Shown: one piece after another, positions 39,301 through 51,700 of the stretch
Position numbering within the stretch: position 1 is the first letter of the stretch
Layout of the letters: every line of letters starts with the position of its first letter
Source of the DNA: Bryum argenteum
Taxonomy: Eukaryota > Streptophyta > Bryopsida > Bryales > Bryaceae
NCBI GenBank assembly: GCA_037043015.1
Contig: CM073325.1
Location: 9,527,001 to 9,591,000, forward strand
Direction: 5' to 3'
Length of the DNA stretch: 64,000 bases
Notes under the pieces: model-generated
Told to the model about the DNA's origin: nothing
The model's input: only the letters and a program-made list of their open reading frames with translations
The model's database searches: none
Made by a program: the position numbers and the translations under genes

Positions 39301-42300
39301 ACAACAAACACTTACAGATCTGTACTTCGCCAATAGCTCTTCCAACGGCATCTCGCTCTCCATTCTCAGTTCATCGATCTGCACTCACCACCACCACCAC
39401 ACTCCCCATCAAGACTTGCCAATTCATCACTCACCAACTCAAACCTCACCGACCTCCTCCTCAGCTCGTCAACTTTCACCACAAATCCCGTCTCCCCACT
39501 CATACACCGGTTTTACCCATCCTTCCACACTCACACGCCAGACACCCCACATTATCTACAGACCGAAACACCACATATCACTCACCTCGTTCGCGTTTTC
39601 GTCCCCCTCCTCCTCTGCAACGCGTTCCTCTTCTTCTAGGGTCCTCTCATCATCATCATCCTGTGCCCGAAAATCAACCACACTGCCACATCCATCAGAA
39701 CACAATTTTGCACTTCCCACCCACAATGCACTTCGTCGGAACCACACACGCTGCTCACCATCAACTATTCCTTCCAGAAGGTACCTACACATTCCTTACG
39801 ACCAGGCGAGCACTCATTTCCTAACAATCCTAGCATCAATACTCGAACGTACTCAGAACTGCCCCTCCACACGTCACCATGCACAACTCACAGCAACATT
39901 ACCTCGCCGTCCGCGTCTGCTATCGCTCCGGGTTCGTAGTCCCCGTCATCTACCACAATAGCTCTGCCACTCCCAGCTCCCTCCAACGACTCCTCTCCAC
40001 CGCCGACAGCTTCTGATACCCCAGCACCTGGACCTTCAAATGTTGCCACCGGGACTTCCTTCGCCTGTTTGCCCAATGACACTTCCGCATCCCCCGCACC
40101 GACATCACCCCTCGATGCCTCTACCTCTTCGCCACTGCTCCTATCCTCCTCCACTTCTCCGCTCTCCTCTTCCTCCTCATCATCCTCTTCCTCCTCGTTG
40201 TCCTCTTCAGATAAGCTGCCTGAATCACCTAAGCCATCACAACCAAAATCAGGCTCTCAATAACACCCTCAATCAATTCCTCTACCTCGTACCTGCCCCG
40301 TGCCTTCAATGTCATAACATGCAACTCGTCCGCCAACAAGTCCAACAATCCAACGACACCCACAACAAAACCACCATTACCAACCTCTCATCAGCTTGTA
40401 CGCTTTCAGAAGATCCTCCAGTGGAAGCTCGCTCTCCCTTTGCAATGCACTCAACTCCTCTTTCCTCTCATCTTCCGTTATCAATGCTTCATCCGCTTCC
40501 AACGTCGCCTCGTCATCCTCCTGACATACCCAACCACACTCACCGTCAGAGTCACACTCACCATCAGCCCGCGCCCCAAACCCACATCATCAGCCTATGC
40601 TTCCGACCAACAAACCTCCATGCCACCTGACACACCACCCATCCATCACTGCCTTGCCAACGCCACCACACTATCACCACCCACCTCCTCCGACCACTCA
40701 ACAATCCCTAAAACACATCACAATCGTCGCTACTTACTTGTTCCTCTCCGTCCTCCAACATGAAATCCAAGTCAACACCGCGGTCCCTTTCCCTCCCAGC
40801 CACCCCTTCAATATCCTCGCCCTCGCCACCCTCTACTTGCTCACACGCCACTGCAGGCAACAGCAGCTTCCTTTCCGCCTCCGGCTGGCTCGTATTGTCC
40901 GCCAAGTTCTCCGCCAACATCGTCGAATATCTGCCCACAACACCCCACCACAATGACGCTACGATCAGCCCAACCACGTCCACCTCAACGAACCCAACTT
41001 TAGCCATACCGGAAACCGCACACTAAACAAAGACCCCAACACAAAGAAGCCATTCCGCTCCCTGAATCAGCTGAAGCTTTTCGCTCAGCAGCCCAACCAC
41101 AGTTAACAACATAAGCTCTACCCCCATCCTAACATCAACCATTGCTATTCAAATCCTTCCAGCGTAAGTCCACATTCCCAGAACGTGCCGTAAACAACTT
41201 CACTAACACTCATCAGGAACCCCCCGAACCCACCCAACATGCCCAACGTCATCACCCGCAGCCACCACAAACCCATACCACTCTCACCTCTCTGTTTGTC
41301 CCAGCAAGAAGTCCAGGTGCTTGTCCATCGCCCTCTTCTTCCTCTCCTCCACCTGCAATTGCTGCTTATATGACACCTGCCAAAACCATAACAAATCTAT
41401 CAATCAACCAGCTCTTCGTCCCAAATATCCCTCACCCCACCCCTCCTCACACTCCCTATACTCCACAGACCCACAACTACTCAGGTTCTAATCACCTTAC
41501 CCGCAGTCCCCACAACTATCTCAAATTACATCCACGCCATCAACAACTTCCAAAACTACGACCTGCCTCCAAAATACAGTATATCTACATCCAATCATCC
41601 GCTTGTCCACGCCAGTAACACCGATAACCGTGCAACCACTCCTCACTCCACCCTCACCCACTAATTCACCAACATAACCCAGTTGCCTCACTCTCATAAC
41701 CCAGTTGCCTCACTCTCACGTTACCGTACCAGCTTGTCCACTTTCAGCCAAAACTTCTTCACGTCTTTCGCGATGTTGCTCGCCACTCTCCGCATACGCT
41801 GCTCCTCCTCCTGCTCAGTCACCACAACCACCATACCAAACGCTTTCATACCAGCCACCTCTGCCTTTATCCTCATGACACATAACCATTACATACCCTC
41901 CCCAGCACCCACAAACAAGCCCTCCAGAAACTCGACCCATCCATCCCACCCACCTTTACTCGACGATTCTCCTTCGCCACTACGTCCAGCTTACTTCTGA
42001 TCGCGCGCATTGCTGCCCTCTTCGCCTGGCTCAGCTTCCATTTCCGCTCCCTCTCGAAATCCTGCCATGCCACCCACCCATTTCACTATTAGCAAACTAC
42101 AACTCCTCAACACACAAGCACCGCCTCGACCTCCCGACAACATTCCCCATCATCCCCTACGTACAGCGCACACAAACCCACAATTCCCACACTCCCACTC
42201 GCAAATTCATCCCTACGCCCACTCCAACCCCGACTGACCTAAAACACATGCCATTCCTCCCAACGTACACATATCTCACATGTCCACCACCCAACGCGAC

Positions 42301-43922
42301 ACACACATTTGCTCACCTTTGCCAGCCACGCCATCTCCTCCAGCACGAAATCCCAGTGAGTCTTCGGTCGCCCCGGCTCCTTGCTCTTCGCCAACCCCTT
42401 CTTGTCCTTGTTCGCTTCCACGTACTGCAACCACCCACACACACGCAACGGCTCAGCCACCCTTCATCACTCCGTGCTCTACGACTACCATCATCATCAC
42501 TCCAAACTCCCTACTTCATACTCCTCGCCCGCTTCACACCATCACAAAGCTGCTTCCACTCAATCAACTCCACTCCCCTCCCGCGGAAATTGCGGCTTCG
42601 TCTCCAAACACGTGCACCATTTTACTCACACCACCATCCTATTATCCACATCCGGCACCGCTGCCAATGTCCTAACAGGGGATCCTCGTGACAAAGCTTG
42701 CAAAACGCACCTCTTGTTTCAGAATCACCTCGTCCGCTTCCGCCAGCACTTCCTCCTCCCGCTGCCGCTTCTGCAACGCCGCCAACCGCCGACGAGATGC
42801 CAACGTCCCCTGCACATGCCCACCGCCGCCTTCTCTCTCCCCACCCGACTCCCTCCTCTCCTGCTGCGCCTTTCCACCCACCCTCTTCTCCCCCACCGAT
42901 TGCGCTCCGTCCCTCCTTCGCATCACCACCTGCTCCAAGCCTTTCATCTCGTCCTGAGACGTTCCGCCAACCTCCGCCTCACTCTCCTCCACCGCCTGCG
43001 CCGCGCCCTCTGCCTCCTCTACCTGCGAACCTCCCTCTGCTCCGCTCTCCATTGCAGCTTGCCCCTCCTCCCTCCTCTCCAACACCTGCGGACCCGCACC
43101 TTCGCTTCCACGCTCATGCTTTCCACCGGTTCCCTGCGAGGAAACCACCTGCCCATCATCCCCGTTCCTCACCACTTGCCCCTCCCCATCCTTCCTCCCC
43201 ACACCTGCGTCGCCGTTCACAGCACTCTCATGGTTACCCTGCCACGACCCGTTCCCTTCTCGTCCTGAGCTCTGTTTCTCTGCTTCATCGCCCCGGACCT
43301 CCCCATCCGCACCTCGCCGCCCTTCCTGCCCCGCGGTCTGTCCCCTCGTCTTCTGAGAACCGGGCGACGTGGAACTCAGGCTCTTGCTCTTTCCATGCTT
43401 CGAGCCCCCATTGCTGAACGGACCCACGATCCTCAACCTCAACTGCGCTCTCTCCTGCCCTTGAACCGGTGCCTGCACCGCACCCTGGATCGATCCCTGC
43501 ACCTCGCCCTGGACCACACTCGGCCTCAACGACACACGCTCCGTTGCCGCCACCTCTACGGCGGTCGGATTCCCACCCACCTCCCCAGCTGCAGGCGCCG
43601 CCAGCCTGCCAGCCGAGCTCCTCGTCGTCGGCACATTCTTGCTGCCCACATCGCCGGGTGATTTCACCACCTGCTTCGGACTAGCCCCCACCACTTTCCT
43701 AGGCCTCCCCCTGCCTGCATGCTTCACCGGCTGCGCTACCGCAACCTCGGCCGCTTCGACGCTCGCTGCTGCGGGCGCCTGGACTTCCTCCGACACCGTC
43801 GACCCACCCCTCACATGCCTCCCCGCAGGAGGGCCGGACTCGAGGCTGGAGGTTGCGGTCTCGAGCTTTGCGCGGTTTCGCCTCCCATAACATTTCAGTT
43901 GCTTTGACGAAATCTGTTGCAT
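30368..43922 (-). CDS. PIE1: PIE1/SWR1-type chromatin-remodelling ATPase, copy A
   Basis: Motor subunit of the SWR1 complex, which swaps H2A-H2B for H2A.Z-H2B in nucleosomes. There are 19 exons (9243 nt, about 3080 codons; Arabidopsis PIE1 has about 2050): 43922-42711, 42424-42317, 42061-41954, 41810-41730, 41376-41288, 40930-40738, 40520-40385, 40255-39903, 39660-39586, 39378-39316, 38942-38661, 38413-37226, 37145-34923, 34521-34457, 34250-34132, 33884-33575, 33331-32833, 32743-32151, 31913-30368. All introns are GT-AG with consistent phases. Domains: AT-hook GRGRPRK (residue ~75), HSA helix ([16 protein letters not shown], ~420-500), SNF2 ATPase with DEMGLGKT (~1115) and DEAH, the long family-typical insertion, C-lobe [20 protein letters not shown], and SANT ([20 protein letters not shown], ~2285). 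An in-frame TAA two codons upstream fixes the start. The frame is disturbed at G/C runs in exon 13 (35567-35571) and exon 17 (33250-33254 and near 33197), each one base shorter than in copy B. Confidence 0.88.
41674..41717 (-). repeat. 22-bp minisatellite in intron 4 of copy A, two units
   Basis: Two direct copies of ataacccagttgcctcactc plus tc. The matching intron of copy B has seven units (50923-51076). Confidence 0.9.
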
Positions 43923-44870
43923 TTCTTACCTTCTTCTAACATCCTCGCTTCATGCACTCCCAATGCACCCAAACTCTCTCTCGCGTGCTTTGGCGCGTGG
44001 CCTCACAATCTCTCAATGCCTCATCATTCCCAAGCCTCTTGGCGGTGCCCTGCACCTGCTATACCCCTCGACTCAGACTTCCAACACGCGATCGGTCACG
44101 TCACCTGCACTCGCGAGCTCTCAATGCGCACCCTAAAACCGCAACCACCGTGCGCTACGTTTCCCGACGGCAACGAAAGCACTATCCGTGCACAAGCACC
44201 AATCCGATGAGCTATTCGCCACCGTTCTGCTAATAGAGCGCTAGGGTTTCACCCGTTCTTGATCAATCACGCAACCGAAACCCTGGGCACGCTGCACGGA
44301 CGGTGGACGAGCGCAGTATCACGAGTCCAGCGTCGAAGTTGTCTGCTTAGGAGAAGCAAGCAAGCGGCAAGAAACCCTAAGCTGTCACAAACCGGGACAG
44401 AGATGGCCACTGCACTCACCAAATAACTTAGACACCGGTGGTTGCGAGACTCGAGGAATCCTGCTCCTGGCGCTGCGAGACTGGAATCGATGGGGGCGTG
44501 AAAGATTCCCGGAATTTCACCGAAGGGCCTTGAAAATGGCGCAACGGTCGCCCGACTAGTGCTGAACGAGCCGTGCCGCGTCGGAGAAGGTGAGGCAGTC
44601 CTGCCTACAAACATGCGCAGGAGCAACTACCAGCAAGCATTGCCCAATTCTTAGAACGTGCGCTCTTTGCTCTATTGTGCACCGGAGAAGACGTCGATGA
44701 TGAAAGTATGGGGATTTTCGCGTGACGTTTCTTGCTGCTAGTGAGCTTAAATCTGCAGTTTGGGATTGTGGGTTTGGGTTCGACTGAGATCGTGCAGTTG
44801 CAGTCGTGTGATGCAAAACTCCTCCGTCACCAAAGCCATGCACGATGCAGCTTACCAGAACCTGAACGAC
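43923..44870 (-). promoter_or_regulatory. 5' flank of PIE1 copy A
   Basis: Homologous to 47830-48717 in inverted orientation, but visibly diverged by many substitutions and indels, unlike the coding arms. Telo-box-like aaaccct/agggttt words (near 44245, 44280 and 44375) are common in promoters of plant housekeeping genes. No TATA box is evident. Confidence 0.5.
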
Positions 44871-45005
44871 TGAATGTGTTCTGACACGTCCATTCTTCGA
44901 CGTCCTCAACTGCAGGATTTGATTGCTAATCGGTGAAGTGGTAAGTTTGTGTGGATGCATTCTTGATTTCCAACCCCTTATTTTGAATCAAGAAATTCTT
45001 TCTCA

Positions 45006-45007
<2 letters not shown>

Positions 45008-45077
<70 letters not shown>

Positions 45078-45117
45078 TATTTTTTTATTTTCTTTTTTTT
45101 TTTTTTTTTTTTTTTTC
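45008..45117. repeat. (AT)n microsatellite followed by a T-rich run
   Basis: About 31 AT dinucleotides (45008-45070), then nearly pure T with a few A and C to 45117. It lies close to the inner edge of arm A and has no counterpart beside arm B. Confidence 0.9.
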
Positions 45118-46102
45118 AAATGTGATCTCAGGATACTTCCCAACAACTTTCTAGTTGGAGGTTCTTTGATTCAAATATTTCTAACGGTAGATTTGCAATG
45201 AAAAAGTGAAAATTTTCATGAATATTGAAGGGCTATACTCAACCGTTGGAATTCAACTCTATTATTTGGGATGGATTGCTAGTTAAAGTGGTAGAAATCT
45301 TGACCCAATCAAAGGTATTCAAAAGGTAAAGCTTAGATTTGAATGCAAGAGGTGTAGTTTTGAATTACTTTCCCTTTGTAATTTTTTTGGCAGCTTTTAC
45401 CATTGCAAGGCTATTTTTTGAGCCAAGAATTTTTTTTTATGTTTTTTTCTGAGAAAGGGTATAATTAGGATGGATGTTATCAACTTTCTAGTTGGTGATT
45501 TTTTAATTGCAATTGGTTTCATTGTTGGTAGAATTTTCACTTCGAATTAAAAATGATGGAATATTGTTGTTTGTTTTGCGTACTTCTACGTTACAATCTC
45601 ACAATCTTTGCAACCTCTTAACTCAAATTTTGGTCCACATAGTCTAAACTTAGTCTATTACAAGTTTGTACGTTTGAGATCTTATTAACTTGCCTTCATT
45701 TTCATTCATGAAACATCTTTTAAAATTGGGCATTTATCATTTGAAGCAGGTAGTTTGTTTGTTTGTTTTGTTTTTTTTTATTTTTTAAATTTTGTTTTTA
45801 ACGCGACATAATGATCTTGGGCAGTGTCGGTCGGATCCACGCGCATGAGTTGTTCTTGGAAGCAAGTTTTTTTTTAGGGTTGTAGAAAATGATCGGATCG
45901 CATGATCGCATAACGGGTCGACGAGTCTTGAGATGTAAATTATTCAAGTTATTATGGCCCCGAAATTACCAAAAATTACAAAATGACCTTATTTGAGATT
46001 TGGCAGAAAAATGGGGCATGGTATAAGATTCTAGTGGACGTGGCAAAGCCACAAGAGCATACTAGTTTTGGCTAAAAATATCCATGCGCGTTTAAGGGCT
46101 AA
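45115..46102 (+). mobile_element. Truncated piggyBac-like element (right part)
   Basis: 45115-45760 is similar to about 5105-5780. The right end 46066-46098 (TTTTGGCTAAAAATA then GCGCGTTTAAGGG) matches 5757-5790, followed by CTAA instead of TTAA. About 300 bp between these blocks is absent from the 4818-5790 copy. The left half is missing. Confidence 0.6.
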
Positions 46103-47548
46103 GGGATGCTTTACATGGTGAGTCAAGCAGTACATGGGGTCGATGGAGAGTAAGAATTCTCTTAATATAGAAAATTAATAGTTGTAAAAGAATAATTTCT
46201 TGTGGAAAAGAGAAATAAGAAAACCAAACCCTTGTAGGTCTGGGGTGAATAAATTGCCTGCTCAACCTATCCTTGATGATATGCCTCATTTTCTTGTGGA
46301 AAATCTATTGGACTTTGCAGTGAAAATATTATCATTGCACATTATAACTAAGGTTACAATTGGCAACCCAATGATAAGAACCTCTATTTTCATTCATTGT
46401 GATTTACTCATATCATGGTAATGAGAATATGAAAAGTTGATTGGCATTTGGCAATGGTGAAGGGCAAACACTAAGAGGAGGGGTTGAGATATTTGGGTCC
46501 ATACCAACATTTTCAATTCCTATGGAATATCATGATTTTGAGAATACCATAATCTTGATTATCATGATAATTATGGAATGCCAAACATGAGGTCACTAGG
46601 GAATATTGTGATTTTGCAGATATCTTGATTTTGAGTGAAATTTTAAGAGTTTGGAAATACCATGATCAAATAATGATGGTTTTCCATGTGGGTGATGACT
46701 AGTGAATATTGTGAATTTGCAAATATCTTGATTTTGGGTAAAATATCATGATATTTAAGTTGCTGCCAAAATGCACCCTAAGTATTATAATAAATATAAA
46801 TCGTCTTCAACGAGAATTAATATTTTTTGTGGAAATACAAACTGTTTGTGGAAAAACTTTAGTTTTCTTATGGAAATTTACATAGTCTTCCTACAAGAAT
46901 TAAGTGTTTGTCAAAATACACACAATCTTTGTAACAAATCATAGTCTCTATAGAAAAATAGAGTCTTTGTGGAGAATCAATAGTTTTTGTAACTAATAAT
47001 GACTTCTATAAAGTGGAGAATTCTTGATAGAGTTTTTGTGAAAAAATAGAGTATGAAATATTAAAGGTCTTTGTAAAATAATATCATCAATCATGGAAAA
47101 ATATAGCCTTTAGTAGTTAAGGTCAACTTGCCTATTCCCGAGCATTTAAGGGGTTCTTCTAGTTCTTCATAAAATTAGAACATGAACTTTTTCCCTCAGA
47201 TTAGCAAATACAGTAGATTAAGATTAAACCGTGCATTTCATTCCTTGATGTCCATCACACACCAACCCAGGAACCACCATGTGGAAGGAAAGCACCTGGC
47301 ATTTTTGCAAGAGACAAGTTGTTAATGAGCTTCACTTTGGGTGGTGGGATGCTCAGTTTAATATGGGCGTGTAGAGTTCGGTTTTAGGAAGGTGCTCGGA
47401 AATAGGTTGTTCAACCGTAGTAGCTTGTAATAAACAAATTCGAATGAATTGAGCTTAAAAAAACATCTGAGGTTTCTTGGAACAAGTTCTTTTTAGTTTT
47501 TTTGGAATAACAAAGTCTTTTCGAGATATACACCACTCCTTACACAAT

Positions 47549-47765
47549 TTAACCCCTAAATGTCGTAAAACAACAACATTCTCGATGAAGGGCAAAAACT
47601 TTGAAGAGCTGTAAGTTAATCATATGGACTCTATTTTCACGAAATCACTTGGGTTGGGTCACAAATCAAGTCTGTTTGTGCTCTAAAAATTGCAGACCCA
47701 GAAAAATAAGTATGAATAAATGGCAAGTAAAGGCAGCTTTGGCGTAGAGACCAATGGTGCCCAGA
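47549..47765 (+). mobile_element. Left end of a piggyBac-like element
   Basis: TTAA then CCCCTAAATGTCG, followed by sequence similar to 4840-5010 (ttgaagagc, tttcacgaaatcacttgggt, gcagaccca). It stops shortly before arm B begins. Confidence 0.6.
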
Positions 47766-47829
47766 ATGCCCAGAAAAAGATAAGAGAAGTATGAAAAAGT
47801 CAAAGATATGAAAACAATTCAAGGAGTTG

Positions 47830-48717
47830 GGTAATAACAGTTCTGGTAAGCCGCATGGTGCATGGATTTGTGATGCCGGAGCTTTGCATCACGAGAGTGC
47901 AACCGCGCGATTCCACGCAAACTCAAATCACAGATTGCAGGCAATTAGCAGCAAGAAATGGCCACGCCCGAATCTCCTCAGCTTCATTTTCGTCAAGCGG
48001 TGAGCACCTGTTTTGAGAATTGGGCAATGCTCGCTGTTGCTGCTCCTGCACATGTTTGTAGGCAGGACTGCCTCACCTTCTCCGACGCGGCACGGCTCGT
48101 TCAGCACTAGTCGGGCGACCGTTGCGCCATTTTCAAGGCCCTTCGGTGAAATTCCGGGAATCTTTCACGCCCCCATCGATTCCAGTCTCGCAGCGCCAGG
48201 AGCAGGATTCCTCGAGTCTCGCAACCACCGGCGTCCAAGTTATTTGGTGAGTGCAGTGGCCATCTCTGTCCCGATTTGTGACAGCTTAGGGTTTCTTGCC
48301 GGAGCAGACGACCTCGACGCTCGACTCGTGATTTCGCAGTAGTTTCAGGTGCCTATAGCACGCCTAGGGTTTCGATTGCGTGATTGATCGGGTGAAACCC
48401 TAGCGCTCCATTCGCAGCACGGTGGCGATTGGCGATTTGGATTGGCGAGCTCGTGAGCAGGAGGGTTCTTACGTCGCTGTCGGGAAACGTAGCGCACGGT
48501 GGTTGCCGTTTAAGTGTGCGCATTGAGAGCTCCCGAGTGCAGGGGACGTGACTGATCGCGCGTCGGGAGTCTTAGCCGAGGGGTATGGCAGGTGCAGGGC
48601 ATCGCGACGGGCTTAGGAACGATAAGGCGTAGAGAGATTGGAAGGCCAGGCGCCTGGTAGAGAGAGTTTTGGTGGATCGGGAGTGCATGAAGCGAGGATG
48701 TTAGAAGAGGGTAAGAA
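47830..48717 (+). promoter_or_regulatory. 5' flank of PIE1 copy B
   Basis: Diverged counterpart of 43923-44870. It holds telo-box words near 48290, 48365 and 48398 (agggttt, aaaccctag). The two PIE1 starts face away from each other across about 4.8 kb, so the copies are transcribed divergently. Confidence 0.5.
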
Positions 48718-51700
48718 ATGCAACAGATTCCGTCAAAGCAACTGAAATGTTATGGGAGGCGAAACCGCGCAAAGCTCGAGACCGCAACCTCCAGCCTCGA
48801 GTCCGGCCCTCCTGCGGGGAGGCATGTGAGGGGTGGGTCGACGGTGTCGGAGGAAGTCCAGGCGCCCGCAGCAGCGAGCGTCGAAGCGGCCGAGGTTGCG
48901 GTAGCGCAGCCGGTGAAGCATGCAGGCAGGGGGAGGCCTAGGAAAGTGGTGGGGGCTAGTCCGAAGCAGGTGGTGAAATCACCCGGCGATGTGGGCAGCA
49001 AGAATGTGCCGACGACGAGGAGCTCGGCTGGCAGGCTGGCGGCGCCTGCAGCTGGGGAGGTGGGTGGGAATCCGACCGCCGTAGAGGTGGCGGCAACGGA
49101 GCGTGTGTCGTTGAGGCCGAGTGTGGTCCAGGGCGAGGTGCAGGGATCGATCCAGGGTGCGGTGCAGGCACCGGTTCAAGGGCAGGAGAGAGCGCAGTTG
49201 AGGTTGAGGATCGTGGGTCCGTTCAGCAATGGGGGCTCGAAGCATGGAAAGAGCAAGAGCCTGAGTTCCACGTCGCCCGGTTCTCAGAAGACGAGGGGAC
49301 AGACCGCGGGGCAGGAAGGGCGGCGAGGTGCGGATGGGGAGGTCCGGGGCGATGAAGCAGAGAAACAGAGCTCAGGACGAGAAGGGAACGGGTCGTGGCA
49401 GGGTAACCATGAGAGTGCTGTGAACGGCGACGCAGGTGTGGGGAGGAAGGATGGGGAGGGGCAAGTGGTGAGGAACGGGGATGATGGGCAGGTGGTTTCC
49501 TCGCAGGGAACCGGTGGAAAGCATGAGCGTGGAAGCGAAGGTGCGGGTCCGCAGGTGTTGGAGAGGAGGGAGGAGGGGCAAGCTGCAATGGAGAGCGGAG
49601 CAGAGGGAGGTTCGCAGGTAGAGGAGGCAGAGGGCGCGGCGCAGGCGGTGGAGGAGAGTGAGGCGGAGGTTGGCGGAACGTCTCAGGACGAGATGAAAGG
49701 CTTGGAGCAGGTGGTGATGCGAAGGAGGGACGGAGCGCAATCGGTGGGGGAGAAGAGGGTGGGTGGAAAGGCGCAGCGGGAGAGGAGGGAGTCGGGTGGG
49801 GAGAGAGAAGGCGGCGGTGGGCATGTGCAGGGGACGTTGGCATCTCGTCGGCGGTTGGCGGCGTTGCAGAAGCGGCAGCGGGAGGAGGAAGTGCTGGCGG
49901 AAGCGGACGAGGTGATTCTGAAACAAGAGGTGCGTTTTGCAAGCTTTGTCACGAGGATCCCCTGTTAGGACATTGGCAGCGGTGCCGGATGTGGATAATA
50001 GGATGGTGGTGTGAGTAAAATGGTGCACGTGTTTGGAGACGAAGCCGCAATTTCCGCGGGAGGGGAGTGGAGTTGATTGAGTGGAAGCAGCTTTGTGATG
50101 GTGTGAAGCGGGCGAGGAGTATGAAGTAGGGAGTTTGGAGTGATGATGATGGTAGTCGTAGAGCACGGAGTGATGAAGGGTGGCTGAGCCGTTGCGTGTG
50201 TGTGGGTGGTTGCAGTACGTGGAAGCGAACAAGGACAAGAAGGGGTTGGCGAAGAGCAAGGAGCCGGGGCGACCGAAGACTCACTGGGATTTCGTGCTGG
50301 AGGAGATGGCGTGGCTGGCAAAGGTGAGCAAATGTGTGTGTCGCGTTGGGTGGTGGACATGTGAGATATGTGTACGTTGGGAGGAATGGCATGTGTTTTA
50401 GGTCAGTCGGGGTTGGAGTGGGCGTAGGGATGAATTTGCGAGTGGGAGTGTGGGAATTGTGGGTTTGTGTGCGCTGTACGTAGGGGATGATGGGGAATGT
50501 TGTCGGGAGGTCGAGGCGGTGCTTGTGTGTTGAGGAGTTGTAGTTTGCTAATAGTGAAATGGGTGGGTGGCATGGCAGGATTTCGAGAGGGAGCGGAAAT
50601 GGAAGCTGAGCCAGGCGAAGAGGGCAGCAATGCGCGCGATCAGAAGTAAGCTGGACGTAGTGGCGAAGGAGAATCGTCGAGTAAAGGTGGGTGGGATGGA
50701 TGGGTCGAGTTTCTGGAGGGCTTGTTTGTGGGTGCTGGGGAGGGTATGTAATGGTTATGTGTCATGAGGATAAAGGCAGAGGTGGCTGGTATGAAAGCGT
50801 TTGGTATGGTGGTTGTGGTGACTGAGCAGGAGGAGGAGCAGCGTATGCGGAGAGTGGCGAGCAACATCGCGAAAGACGTGAAGAAGTTTTGGCTGAAAGT
50901 GGACAAGCTGGTACGGTAACGTGAGAGTGAGGCAACTGGGTTATGAGAGTGAGGTGACTGGGTTATGAGAGTGAGGCAACTGGGTTATGTGAGTGAGGCA
51001 ACTGGGTTATGAGAGTGAGGTAACTGGGTTATGAGAGTGCGGCGACTGGGTTATGAGAGTGCGGCGACTGGGTTATGTTGGTGGATTAGTGGGTGTGGGT
51101 GGAGTGAGCAGTGGTGGCACGGTTATCAGCGCGGACAAACGAATGAGTGGACGTAGATACACTGTGTGGTGTGATGTATCTGCAGGCGGAGAGTAGAATG
51201 TTTAGGGTGTTGGTGTAGTTTTCGACAGGATATGGGAAGTGTGGGAAGGTGATTTGAACCTAAGTAGTTGTGGGTTTGTGAAAGAATAGGGAGTGTGAGG
51301 AGGGGTGGGGTGAGGGATAGTAGGGAGGAAGTGCTGGTTGATTGATGGATTTGTTATGGTTTTGGCAGGTGTCATATAAGCAGCAATTGCAGGTGGAGGA
51401 GAGGAAGAAGAGGGCGATGGACAAGCACCTGGACTTCTTGTTGGGACAAACAGAGAGGTGAGAGTGGTATGGGTTTGTGGTGGCTGCGGGTGATGACGTT
51501 GGGCATGTTGGGTGGGTTCGGGGGGTTCCTGATGAGTGTTAGTGAAGTTGTTTACGGCACGTTCTGGGAATGTGGACTTACGCTGGAAGGATTTGAATAG
51601 CAATGGTTGATGTTAGGATGGGGGTAGAGCTTATGTTGTTAACTGTGGTTGGGCTGCTGAGCGAAAAGCTTCAGCTGATTCAGGGAGCGGAATGGCTTCT

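Larger units (their letters stand above)
30400..44870. repeat. Palindrome arm A (inverted segmental duplication)
   Basis: Matches 47830-62500 in reverse complement over the whole of the PIE1 gene, its introns and its 5' flank. The inner edge is marked by the shared sequence 'gttctggtaag..gcatggtgcatgg' on both sides. The outer edge fades in the last exon. Confidence 0.9.
44871..47829. other. Palindrome spacer, AT-rich transposon debris
   Basis: About 2.96 kb separating the arms. It contains a TA microsatellite, a long T-run, a copy of the piggyBac-like family (45115-46102), plain AT-rich sequence (46103-47548) and a separate left end of the same family (47549-47760). No gene is supported. 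Confidence 0.7.

Noticed and set aside
44923-45201. Small ORF over the TA and T runs
   Set aside because: The predicted protein is an Ile-Tyr then Phe repeat, produced by a microsatellite.
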